DNA of 64,000 bases, taken from NCBI GenBank assembly GCA_003667245.1, contig RCNN01000025.1, positions 1 through 64,000 of the forward strand. Reading direction: 5' to 3'. The position numbers were made by a program, and so were the translations under genes. The DNA is from Heterostelium multicystogenum (taxonomy: Eukaryota; Evosea; Eumycetozoa; Acytosteliales; Acytosteliaceae). The notes beneath the pieces were generated by a model. It had not been told where the DNA came from, did not search any database, and saw nothing but the letters and a program-made list of their open reading frames with translations. How positions within the stretch are numbered: the stretch's first letter is position 1; every line of letters starts with the position of its first letter. Shown in pieces: positions 1-10,161 of the stretch.

Positions 1-271
1 TAAACTTTTCCTCTGTTTGATTTCTTTTGTGCAACACGTTCTTCTCTTTCTTTTCTTTCTCTTTGTTTCTTTTCGATGGTGGTTTTTAATTAATGTAAAT
101 ATATCCAACTGCTTGGGTATCTCCTTGAGATTGATATTTAGTTTCTTTAGGTAGGTTAGATCGGGTTTTTAGGTTGCGAAATTGATGTTCCTCAGTGCAT
201 GTTTCAAGCCGAGAGGGTCAAAAGTCACGAACTCCGCTACGGATTGCCCTCGCGATATGCGACCAAGATGA
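1..271. other. 3' flank of the Munc13-like gene, no gene seen
   Basis: Downstream side of the minus-strand gene ending at 272. It is T-rich on the plus strand over the first 100 bases. I see no open frame of note, no tRNA and no repeat. Confidence 0.5.
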
Positions 272-3200
272 TCATGAATCTCTCTGATTCTTTTCGATAG
301 CTTTTTGAGTGAGACCTTTCACCGTCGACAAAGAAGAATTCGGCAAAAGCACTTAACCATTCCTTCGATTAGGTCAAGTTGCTGAGTGGTCAACTCAAAG
401 TCATTTTTCTTTTTGGTAGGGAATATCATTTCGTCGAGAATATTGATGATTCCCGACCAAAGTCGCTTCAGTAGTTGTTTGGTGAGTGGGTAGTAAAGAT
501 AGGTTGAAAATATTTGCAATTTGTTGGCGATATACTGCAGGAGTGGAGTCAGTTGAACCCCAATAGGGATATTCTGATTGTTCTGGTTTGTAAGTTGGTC
601 GATATTTTTCTCAATCTTTTGGAAAAAATCAATAACTACATTCTTTGCTTTGTCTGATGGATTCAATGTCTACAATTCTGTAGATTTCACCAACGATAAC
701 TGGAGAAAGACGAATCGTATATTCGGTCTATCAGAGTTGTTACATTAGTTTGTATAACAACATAAGATAGAGAAGACATTTCGTTAACGATCGATGGTGA
801 AAGCTGATAGGTATCCATCATTCTCAGCAAAACTGCGATGAGATCTTCAGTATGTCCAAGACATGCTTGAATATTGTTGAAACGTAAAGATCTTTTTGAA
901 CTGTCTGAATCAGTTCAGGAGACAACCGATCTGTGAGCTTGAAGATATCATTCGCTGCGGCATCCAATGCAGCCAAACTGATATTCTTAATGACATTGGT
1001 ATAGTAAATGACTGTTTCTGATAGGACATCGTAAAATTACTAAATATTTCAAAGAGAATATGCTGTCCATTTTCATGTTGATCTGCAGGTCTTCCCAACG
1101 CAAACTCTTAATGACATCTACTGCGTGATAACATCCAAGCAAAACCTCTCCAACAGACGCTGAGTGTAAAGTATCATCGCTGACTGGTGTCCATGTCTCA
1201 TTCTTGCATAGCTTATCAACCAACTCTCTAAGCTGACCAGCGGAATGTACGGTCCACTGCAAAACACATTGTTTAAAGAGCATTGGAATCGGTAGAAGCT
1301 CTGTATTTGGATAAACGTCCTTAAATTTTACACCTAACTCTTTTAGTTTAAAGTATAGCTCCAAATACTCTGAAAGCTCCTGTGGACTATTTGCTCCCTT
1401 GATAGTGAGCTCATTAATCTCTTTTGTCAATCTCTTGTTGAATAACTCGACAGATATATCATTAATATATTACATTCACTTGGAAAATCACGGCTATAGA
1501 ACTTCTTATCGATCTCCAAGTTAAAACAATAAAATATCGCATACTCTAACTAGGCAAGCTGCTCGGCCACCAGTACCTTGGGTTTGGGTTGCGGTAATTG
1601 ATTCTGCCAAAGTAATAGCGCATTGATATCTTTTCTGATATACTTCATTCATCAAATCGATAAGGGATGGTAATTGATAAAGCTCTGATGTTCTAAAGAG
1701 ATAGTAGATGTCAATTAAATTCTTCATTGCACCAGGAGGGTTATTCTGCGGAAAGACTGATTGGAAGTTCGAAATCCAGCTCTTGAAAGTGTTGGCCAAT
1801 CGCTCTACCGAAGTACTGAATATCTTTTCTTCCTCCAAGGTCAAACCAATATCTCCAAATTTAAAATCGATAATATGTTTGAGTAATCCTCTGATCTCAG
1901 CTATACACTCGAGAGCATTATAGTCTGTGATGATCCGTGTTAGATGCTCTAGTAATAGAATCTTACTAGTAGAATCTAAAATACCATATCGATCAGCATA
2001 CTCCTTCAGTAATAAAGTTGATTGTGATGAAAGAATCGATGATGATTTACTGCTGTCAATGTTTAGTGACTTCTTTTTAGTTTGCTTTGGTGGCTGATGA
2101 TATAGCTGGAGAATGATTACTATCTTGGAGCAATTGATAATTGATTAGTCTATCTAACAAAATCCTATAGTAGTGAACATGATTTGGGAGCGAGGTGGTT
2201 ACCTCTGGGAATACCAAATAGTGAAACTGCAATCTTATATCTCCACTAATCTTTGAACGTGATGATCTCTTCTGCAATGGGTACCAATTGACTTCACGCT
2301 TTGTAAACTGCATTAATTCTTTAGCGGTAAACTTATACTTTCCTAGGAAGTGATCTTTCTCTTTGGTATCCCATACATTAAATTCGATTTCAGAGTTTTG
2401 TATTGAACTTTGTAATGTGGAATGAGAAGTGATCTTTGAATACTGGGTTGACTCCACTAGACTTTTTTGGTTCTCTTCTTCTCACCAGAAAAAACTATAT
2501 TTCGACGACTGGGTCAAAGCTTTGTATTTCCTTCTTTCAGAATTAAATCACGTGCCTGAACAATTTTAATAGCTATAACACCTAGGGTATCTTTATCCTT
2601 TTGCCTAATACCCCATATTGATTTTAAATAGTCCTCTCGTGGTTGTATCACTGTCCAACCCTCTGTAGCTGCCAATTCTTCATGCTTCTTCCATGCTTGG
2701 AAGCTCTTATCGTTCCCTTTTGAAGGTGCACGATTGTAGTATGGATTTGAGTCAATGTTGATCTTTCTGCACTTCATCTGGTGCATGAGGAACTCCTTAC
2801 AAGAGAGGTGACTTTGCTTTCAAGTATGCAATCTTCTCCTGGTAGCCATCCAACTTCATTGCTTCACTGATAAATTCTTGATTTTCTCTTGGTTCTCCCA
2901 GGCATCCACAGCCATTGAGAGGATATAGTTGAACTTTTGCATGCAATCGTTAAAGATGGAACTTTCAATGGATTGTCCACTGCTATTTGTAGTTTGGTGT
3001 TTTTTGGCAATCTCTGTCAAGTGATTGGTAAATTGCTTTTTGAAGATGAGATAAGCTATACTGAGATGCGTCCTCAGACTATTTAATGTTTCATCGACAA
3101 AACTTCTCGAGTGAGTTTGCTAGCAGCTCAAATGTCTTTGAATCTGACTCTGATTCCTTTTTGGCTATACCCAAGTAATAGGAAAACACTTCATTCACGC

Positions 3201-3772
3201 ACGATAGAATTGATTTTATCTTTGAAGGATTCTCTGTTATCATCTGCAAAAAGTAGTTGTTCATTGATTGCACTACTTCTCTTCTGTAGGTACTAACAGA
3301 TGTATTCATTGGGAAAAATAAAACAATAATGTATATTCTCAAAGACCTGCACACTATCTTCTCAGCACTAACAATCAATGGAGACGATGGTTGAGCCTGT
3401 TCATTTTTGTTGCTGTTCAAATTTGATTGTCTAAAATTTGGAAATTAATATACTATCTCGACCTATGACTAATCTATAGATATACATACAAGATCTTTTG
3501 AATAGACTATCTTTTTTATCGGAAGTAGTGGTCCACATTGAAAACAGACCTTCTTTTGATGCTTTAGTTGTAAAAGTCAATTTCACTCGATTCTTCACCA
3601 GTGGTGTAACTATTAGATTGATCGAAGGTACTGCTACCGCAGGTGACAAAGTTGGTGATGTTACATTTGAAAATGGTGATGTGGAGGTAGCTCCACCATT
3701 AGGTGAAACACTGCCATTTACACCAGGTTTGTTTGGTGAAGATATCATCAAAGAAGTAGAAGAAGTAGACAT
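272..3772 (-). CDS. Munc13-4/BAP3-like exocytosis factor (C2 + MUN domain)
   Basis: Family role: Munc13-type proteins prime or tether vesicles for SNARE-driven exocytosis. Order seen from the N-terminus: a Ser/Pro-rich start (ATG at 3772), a helical region (3420-2790), one C2 domain (about 2740-2240; LGVIAIKIVQARDL, GVNPVFKDHFSFH, EIEFNVWDTKEKDHFLGKY), a stretch like the segment after C2A in Munc13-4/BAP3 (YRILLDRLINYQLL; LLKEYADRYGI), then MHD1 (1430-990) and MHD2 (666-300; YYPLTKQLLKRLW, QQLDLIEGMVKCF, FFFVDGEGLTQKA). The protein ends soon after MHD2 with stop 272-274, so there is no C-terminal C2B. Several one-base frameshifts interrupt it (near 330, 317-319, 2440-2520 and 3100). At least one intron is likely near 3425-3490 with GTATGT donor and TTTTAG acceptor, but the phase does not close cleanly. 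The C2/MUN assignment is firm; the exact subfamily is inferred from domain order. Confidence 0.75.
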
Positions 3773-4083
3773 CCTACCACTTAACTTTGTTGTTCTTGAA
3801 AGTACAAACTGTATTACTAAATAAGATATATATAGATAGATAGATATATAGATATATATAGATAAACTATTATTTAGATTATAATAAAACAAATTATGAA
3901 CAACAACCAAACCAAAAAACAAGTTATCAAACTACCCCACTATTGCACCACATTTTCACCATGAATCACCACAAACAGCACTTAAATTTAATGACAATGT
4001 GGTAAAAACCGAATTTCAATAGTTGTTTTTAAAAAAATAATAATATATATATTATTGATAAATTTATTCATTGAAATAGGCAC

Positions 4084-4821
4084 CTATTTCTTGGTTTTAA
4101 CTGATACTTTGGCAGCTGGTTTGCTGGCGGTCTCTTTTGGTGATGTAATTGGTGAGTCTGAAGAGACTTTCTTTGCTGGTGATGGTGATCTTGAGCTGGA
4201 GCGTGATGCTGATCTGGAGCGTGATCTTGATTCCGATGATGATCTGGAACGTGATCTGGATCTAGATGGTGATCTGGACTCGGATCTTGATCTGGAACGT
4301 GATCTTGATCTCTCTTCTTCCTCTTCACTCTCGTCGTCGGACTTGGATTTCTTGGTCTTCTTTGGGGTGGTAATTCCTTCTTTGCACGATCTTTGTGGTA
4401 GTTCATGTGCTTTCTAATTTGTTCCTTTGAACGAGTCTTAACATGCTCAAAGAGCTTCTGGATACGGTCTTCGTGGTCGGCATAAATCTGCATACCCTCC
4501 TCCAAAAGCTTTTCTTCCTTTTCTGTCCATACACCAGAGTTGATACCTGGTGGCTTTGGCTTCATTTGACGCTTCTTCTTGTCACCATTATCGGATTTAG
4601 AGGATCCATTGGAGGTCTTTTGTTTTTTCTTTATCAGCCTTCTTCTCGTCTTCAGATGACTCATCGTCGGAACGGTCTCTCTTCTTTGGGTCGAGAGCAG
4701 CTTTAATCTTGGAGATCTTATCCTTTGCTCTGGTGCAAGCTGTGAAAATATCTTCCAACTCTGACAATAAAAATTCTAAATCTTTGTTATTGATGGATGT
4801 TGAAGGTGAATTTTTACCCAT
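4084..4821 (-). CDS. SANT/Myb-like domain protein with SR-rich tail
   Basis: Starts MGKNSPSTSINNKD at 4821. An N-terminal helix (LEFLLSELEDIFTACTRAKDKI) and an acidic/lysine-rich linker lead into a SANT/Myb-like fold around GVWTEKEEKLLEEGMQIY ... HVKTRSKEQIRKHMNYHKDR. The tail is a long Arg-Ser dipeptide region ending near SVKTKK at 4084. Two frame changes are needed, one near 4625-4640 and one near 4385. The SR frame differs from the longest open frame there (a Pro/His-rich reading), but the regular AGATC(A/C)AGATC(A/C) codon pattern makes the SR reading much more plausible. SANT domains bind histone tails or DNA, and SR tails are typical of nuclear speckle or splicing-associated proteins. 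A nuclear role is inferred; I do not recognise the specific orthologue. Confidence 0.65.
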
Positions 4822-6031
4822 TTTATCTCTTGATTTTAAATAATAAATAAGTATTTAAACCTAAAATTATCATATTCGATGTTAATAAGTTTGAATCTTT
4901 TAGCAGATTTCATTTTGCATTTAAATGTGCATGTTCAATTTTTATAATAATATCTACCTCTAATAAAAAAAAACAAAAACAATAAATATAATATACAATT
5001 AAGTTCTTATAAATAATATATATGTATAAAGTTATCTGTATAGTGTGAGTGAATAAGTAGAATGATAGTTGTTGTGAGAAGTGTGGATGTTTGTTGTTGT
5101 TTGTTGTTGAGGATAGAAGACGCGACTTGAATGGAAACAAAAAATTAAAGCTAAAAAATAAAATTTATATTGTTACCAACCAACACCACTCACTCCCCTT
5201 AACTTCTGTGACAACAACTCCAAGTCAGCAAGCAAGAAGTGAACCCAGTTCAGCAAGCAACTCTAACAACAACAGGCAAGGCAAGAACAAGGTATCCACT
5301 GGCGCGATAAAAAATGAAATTTTTAATGAAAAGGAAATTCACTTTTATTTTTTAATTCCATGACGGCGCTCTCTGTTGCTGGCTCTTTGACAGAGTGATG
5401 TTTCTGCTGCTGTTGTTTCCGTAATGCAGTGGGTGGTAATACTATTGGCATCGTAACAAATGTTTTTAATATTTTTACTGAGCATGGAATGTGGTTGTGG
5501 TGGAAGGAAAAACGTGTAAAACATTTCGCTGCAGCCTACCACCACCTAATGGGAAAGGAATGTTTTTTTTCAAAAAATCAGCTGGTCTAAAGGCAGCAGA
5601 TTCCAATGTAACAAAAGTGTGATGATTTAGTTGATTGGTTATAGATGGTGTCGTGGTGTGTTTTTCATGTCTTCGACCACCTGTGTTCGCATGCCAACCT
5701 AATTACAACCCCTAACACACAACACAATCTCAGATTGCTCACCGTTGTCCCATCTCCAAACTTTTTCATTGTTGGCATTTGACCATCAATTTTATTACAG
5801 AATGGACGATGTAATAAATTATAGTTATTATTAGTTGTGGTATATATTTATTGGATTATCATTTACCTCAATGATACAAGTGAACTGCATAAAGAAAACA
5901 TGTTAAGGTTGTTCATTCATTGTTAATGTTTATCTATTTTTTGGCTTTTTTATTTTTTTTGATGATGTAGATCTTTTTTGTTTCTTGGAGGCACGTCTAT
6001 ATATGTTTATATTTTCTTTGTTAGTAGATAG
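4822..6031. other. Intergenic, divergent promoter region
   Basis: About 1.2 kb between the minus-strand SANT gene and the next plus-strand gene. It is AT-rich with some CA-rich and GC-richer patches (5090-5740). Short open frames on both strands lack start context, composition or similarity to anything I recognise. It probably holds both promoters; I see no structured RNA. Confidence 0.4.
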
Positions 6032-6470
6032 ATGTACAAAATAGTACAACACACACTAATGACAAAGAAGAATGAGAACCAAGATTTGAATGGCTTATCG
6101 GGCACTTTTAACAGAGACCGCAGATCAACCAATTATAATAGTCTCGATTCCTCTCGACATCGTAATGCTTTGTTTCAAAGTGTAGATGTAGATTTAGTTG
6201 CAGATGTAGATTTAGATTATATGGATATAATAGGAGGTCATTTTAAAAAAGAAAAGGAAGAGCCTGAATTCAAATGATAATGACCCTAACAGAAAAAAAT
6301 TAGATGGACATATCGACGTTGATAGTTTTGACTATCCACTGATTCTAGATGATTTAGAAGACGCTGAGATACCTGCTAAGGGCAGCTTTGATCAGAATAC
6401 AGTTTCATCTCCTCTGTCATTAGATTCTACAACATCCAGCAGAGAAAATAAAAAATCAAAAACAAATTAA
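6032..6470 (+). CDS. Hypothetical acidic protein, about 145 aa
   Basis: Not recognised. Begins MYKIVQHTLMTKKNENQD at 6032 (a second ATG at 6059 could be the true start). It is rich in Asp and Asn, with a repeat-like VDVDLVADVDLDYMD segment at 6181-6222. The frame breaks at about 6270, where EPEFK is followed by a stop; a one-base shift continues as NDNDPNRKKLDGHIDVDSFD to a Ser/Thr-rich end at TAA 6468-6470. Asp/Asn content and codon use match the neighbours, which supports real coding. The next gene starts 63 bp downstream on the same strand. No domain is visible. Confidence 0.4.
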
Positions 6471-6532
6471 AAAAAACAACCACAAAAACCAAAAAATATA
6501 ACATATAATTACAAACTCAAACATTAGATATA

Positions 6533-7731
6533 ATGGACAATTTAGCATCTCTTTATAATACTTTAACTAAATATCATAATCACAAAGATAATTTAAAAAA
6601 GGTATAGTATATATACATTATTATTAAATCAAAGTATTTCTAACTTGTAGAAATAGATGAAATTCGGTATGAACCATCAAATGATAGATTTTCTTCGTGA
6701 AGAATACAAATGTGAGAAAGCGGACCAAATATGTAAATGGTTTTTAGATACATGCTGCAAATACTGTTCACGAAGTGATACTTATATACAGTTTAATGAT
6801 TCGGTTACAAACATATATGACCCGGGAAATATCTAATATTAGTAATATAGCTACAAAAAAACCGAAGATACCAAAGATCGATATAATAATAATAATAATA
6901 ATAGTAATAGTAGTAGGAGTAATAGTTCTAGTACTCACATATTCTCAGTCTCAGAAAATAGCAAAAACCAACAAAAACCGCCACCATCAACAACAACCAC
7001 GACAACAACAACAACAAACACAACATCTCTAAATTCGCTTATATCACCCGTGCCACCAATCGGTTTCAAGTACTTTACCAAAAAATAATTCAAACTATAA
7101 AACAACAAATAGCCCAAAATCGTCAACGTCTAAAGTTTCAAAACCATCATTATCATCCAAATCTCTAATCATACCAACAGATGTACTTAGAATAGGGAAT
7201 AAATCTCAAGCTTCACAAAACAGATCCACCAAAAATAGTGAGGAAATCTCAAGCTTCACAAACAGATCCACAAAAATAGTGAAGAAATCTCAAGCTTCAC
7301 AATCAGACAGACCAAAAGGAGTGGTCAAAGCCTCACAAACAGATACACCAAAAACCGAGACCAAGGGCTCGCAAACAGAATCAACTGGGAAACAGTCACA
7401 TCTCGACCCAGATTTACTTCTCAGTGAAATTTCAAAGATACATAAGTTATGTGAAAGTATAGAGTCCGACTCAAGTTTATTTCAAACCAAAGAATCAGCA
7501 ATACTGAAAGAAATGTTAGACATTTTTCAACAGTTTGGAAGTCAATACCAGTACGTTTTGAGTAGTGCCAATCAGAGTAAACTAAGATATGACAAAGCAA
7601 TCAAAGAACTTACAGCCATTAAAAGCGAACTCTTAGCACAACAAAAACATCCACACGACCATCGCAACACGTCCAAATTATTTATGAATAAAAGCGAGCA
7701 TAACGCCACCCCACCGAAACAAAATAGGTGA
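6533..7731 (+). CDS. Low-complexity protein with tandem K-x-S-Q-T-D/E motifs
   Basis: Begins MDNLASLYNTLTKYHNHKD at 6533. Intron from 6602 to 6650 or 6656, both with AG acceptors. Exon 2 has a short Cys-containing region (CKWFLDTCCKYCSRSD), then poly-N/Ser, Pro and Thr tracts, then five tandem copies of a K-x-(A)-S-Q-[TS]-[DE] unit at 7201-7383, then a predicted coiled coil (LLLSEISKIHKLCESIES ... DKAIKELTAIKSELLAQQ). It stops at 7731. Several indels break the frame; in repeat copies 1 and 2 an extra A and a missing C compensate each other. The repeated motif fits the general LC8 dynein light chain ligand pattern, so a dimeric LC8-bound scaffold is my inference. No catalytic domain and no recognised family. 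Confidence 0.5.
7201..7383 (+). repeat. Five-copy coding repeat, K-x-SQ-[TS]-[DE] units
   Basis: Copies at 7201-7243, 7244-7284, 7285-7320, 7321-7353 and 7354-7383. The first three share AAATCTCAAGCTTCACAA almost exactly; the last two have diverged at DNA level but keep the S-Q-T-[DE] core. Retention of the core while the DNA diverges suggests selection on the peptide. Confidence 0.75.
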
Positions 7732-7991
7732 CCCTCCAATTTCAAATGTCTCTGCAACACTTTGGCAAGAATTGATGTTGTTGTCTTTGTTCATGTTTTA
7801 TGCCAAATTCTCAAATCCAAGATCTCATTTATTTTTTTTAAAATTAAATTTGTTTTTTGTTGTTGTTTTTGAATTTTTTATATTCTCCTTTTTATGATAC
7901 CTTTTTAAAACATTGTGTTTTGCCCATCAACAGACAGACAAGCAAGTGATATCAATGATAAACTCTGTTTCTGTCGACGTAGACACTGCAG

Positions 7992-9651
7992 ATGATGTCT
8001 GTAAGCTTGTCAAGTCTACGGAATCATCTGTTTGCAGAGCAATCCGACCCAACTTCAGCATCGCCTTCTTCGTCACTGTCATCGACCTCATCAACTTCCA
8101 TTCTCATACAAGAATTCAACAGCAATCTAGTTCTTAGCGACCATGGCGATAGTCTGTACGAAGACGATCATTTTTTAGATACGATAAACAGTGGTTATTA
8201 TAGAGATATATCGTTGGCAACATTACCAATTGAGATCATTGATAAGATATTGCATCTATTGAACCAATCTACACTTTCTATACTTTCACTCGTATGTCGC
8301 CAATGGAACAAGATTATTAACGCATTGTGGCATACAGTTGATCTTTCAAAATCACATCATCACTTTACTCATCTGAGCACAAAGATAAAGCAGTCTATTC
8401 AAACTCTAAAGAGGACCAACAACAAATCAAACCCATACATTCAAGAAAATAACCAGGAACAGCATTCAGCAAAGAAGAAATCACTCACCTTGGAGTCGAT
8501 TGTCAATAATCTTATCTCTAATTATGGATTTCTTATACCCGGACTTGGTTCAGACAAGTCTCCACCTATATTTCGCACACACAATCGCAATCTATTGAAA
8601 TCAAAAGAAGCACAAAACAATATATCCAATCAGTTTGACATGCGCACCGAACAATTTTTTATTGACATTGCTAGGAGATACCAGAGAATTGAAGTTTTGG
8701 ACCTAAGTGGGTGCAGCGACATTAAAGATGGATTCAATCGCCTTGCTCATCGAGCGTTTTTCATCAACTCTAGTAAAGTTAGTAACACGTCGTTGCAAGT
8801 CAGAGACTATAACAGATGAGGCATTTGCGCAGGCCATTCGAAAAGCTACCAAGCTCAAGTGTCTCTGTGTCGGAGAAATGCCCAATATTGGTGACTTAAC
8901 ACTCCAAGTAATATGTGAATCGAATCCGCATATCGAATCACTTGGTCTTGGTCGTTGCTTCAAGATAACAGACAAATCCATCATGAAAAATGGCGAAAAC
9001 TCCTTCTATTCGCTCGAAGCTTAAAGTTGTGGGACTTAATCACCTTTCGCACCTTTCAGATGCTGCAATTAGACACCTTGGAACCAGTTGCCAGAACCTG
9101 GTGATATTCAGCATCAGTAATTTCAAAAATATCATGTCCGAAACAATGGCAACCATTTTCATGGCTTGTCCTCATCTTGGATCGATTGATGTTGGTGGTT
9201 GCGAACACACTGACGATACAGCACTTGAAGCAATCTCCATTAACTGTCATGAACTATTCCAATTGAATATCAGTCGTTGTAAGAAGCTGACGGTCTATTC
9301 GCTCAACCAAGTGATCGCTCGATGTAAGCAACTCCGCATATTGTTTCTCTCAAAAACCTCAGTCGACGACGACTGTCTCTTGAATGCAATCGAAAATTTA
9401 AATTTAGAAATACTGTATGCCATTAATTGTTGTAAGTAAACTCACAAATTGATCTCATTCGAATGCCCCATACTAATTTCCATCCAGCCAACCTATCAGA
9501 CAGGATTGTGCAATCTTTATTTAAACTTGGCAATCAAAAACTCAGCAAGATGATCATTAACCTTGGACAGTGTCCCAATATTTCACAATCATTAATTTCA
9601 ATTCTACAACATTTAACTAAATCAAATTCACCAAACCTACTGGATGAATAA
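7992..9651 (+). CDS. F-box / leucine-rich repeat protein (FBXL/AMN1-like)
   Basis: Likely substrate receptor of an SCF ubiquitin ligase. Starts MMSVSLSSLRNHLF with a Ser/Thr-rich leader. The F-box lies at about 8208-8350 (SLATLPIEIIDKILHLL ... LSLVCRQWNKIINALWHTV). Cysteine-containing LRRs follow: IEVLDLSGCSDI, IESLGLGRCFKITDKS, LGSIDVGGCEHTDDTAL, LFQLNISRCKKLTVYSL and LRILFLSKTSVDDDC. One-base frame changes sit near 8735 and 9010-9020. An intron at 9432-9487 (GTAAGT ... CATCCAG) joins INC to SNLSDRIVQSLF, and the protein ends NSPNLLDE at 9651. Family assignment is sound; the target is unknown. Confidence 0.8.
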
Positions 9652-10161
9652 CTAATAAACCGTGTAATATTAATCAATTATTATTAAAATCGCTTCAAAT
9701 TAAATTATATATATATATCTGAACAATCATCTGAATTTCATTGTATTTTTGATTTGTTTGTCGATCGTATCTGAAGTCAAAGATTTTTGAGAAAAAATAC
9801 ATAAAAAAATTCGAATTTTTGAAGATTATTAAAATTTAATTCTCAACCTGAAAATTACAGCCAACCATGCCTCACTCATATCAATATTTAACATTGTGTT
9901 TCCAATTCCAATTTTTAAAGATACATAAATTATAATTGAATAAACAATAATATTTCAATTGAAACCTTTTCATCCCAACCACACACTTTTTTTTTTAATC
10001 AGATCTAGATTTAATTAAAACAAGAACATTTTTCATTCATCGAAAAAATAAATATCTTGTTTTATAATTATTATTAAAATTATTAATATTTTCAGTGAAA
10101 ATTAATCATAGTCAAATTAATTTCTAAAATTACTCTTTATACATTTTTTTAAACAATAAAG
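9652..10161. other. Intergenic, AT-rich promoter
   Basis: Over 80 percent A+T by eye, with a T9 run near 9990 and long poly-A/T runs immediately before the ATG at 10162, typical of dictyostelid promoters. No other feature seen. Confidence 0.5.

Noticed and set aside
3498..3824. 108-codon plus-strand open frame opposite the Munc13-like N-terminus
   Set aside because: Antisense shadow; the minus frame has the Ser/Pro composition and joins to the C2/MUN protein.
4085..4400. Pro/His/Gln-rich minus frame ending the SANT protein
   Set aside because: The +1 frame gives a regular SR repeat with a sensible stop at 4084; the Pro/His reading is its frameshifted shadow.
4055..4417. Plus-strand Asp/Leu-rich open frame (DLDLERDLD)
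   Set aside because: Reverse complement of the Arg-Ser codon repeat of the SANT/SR gene.
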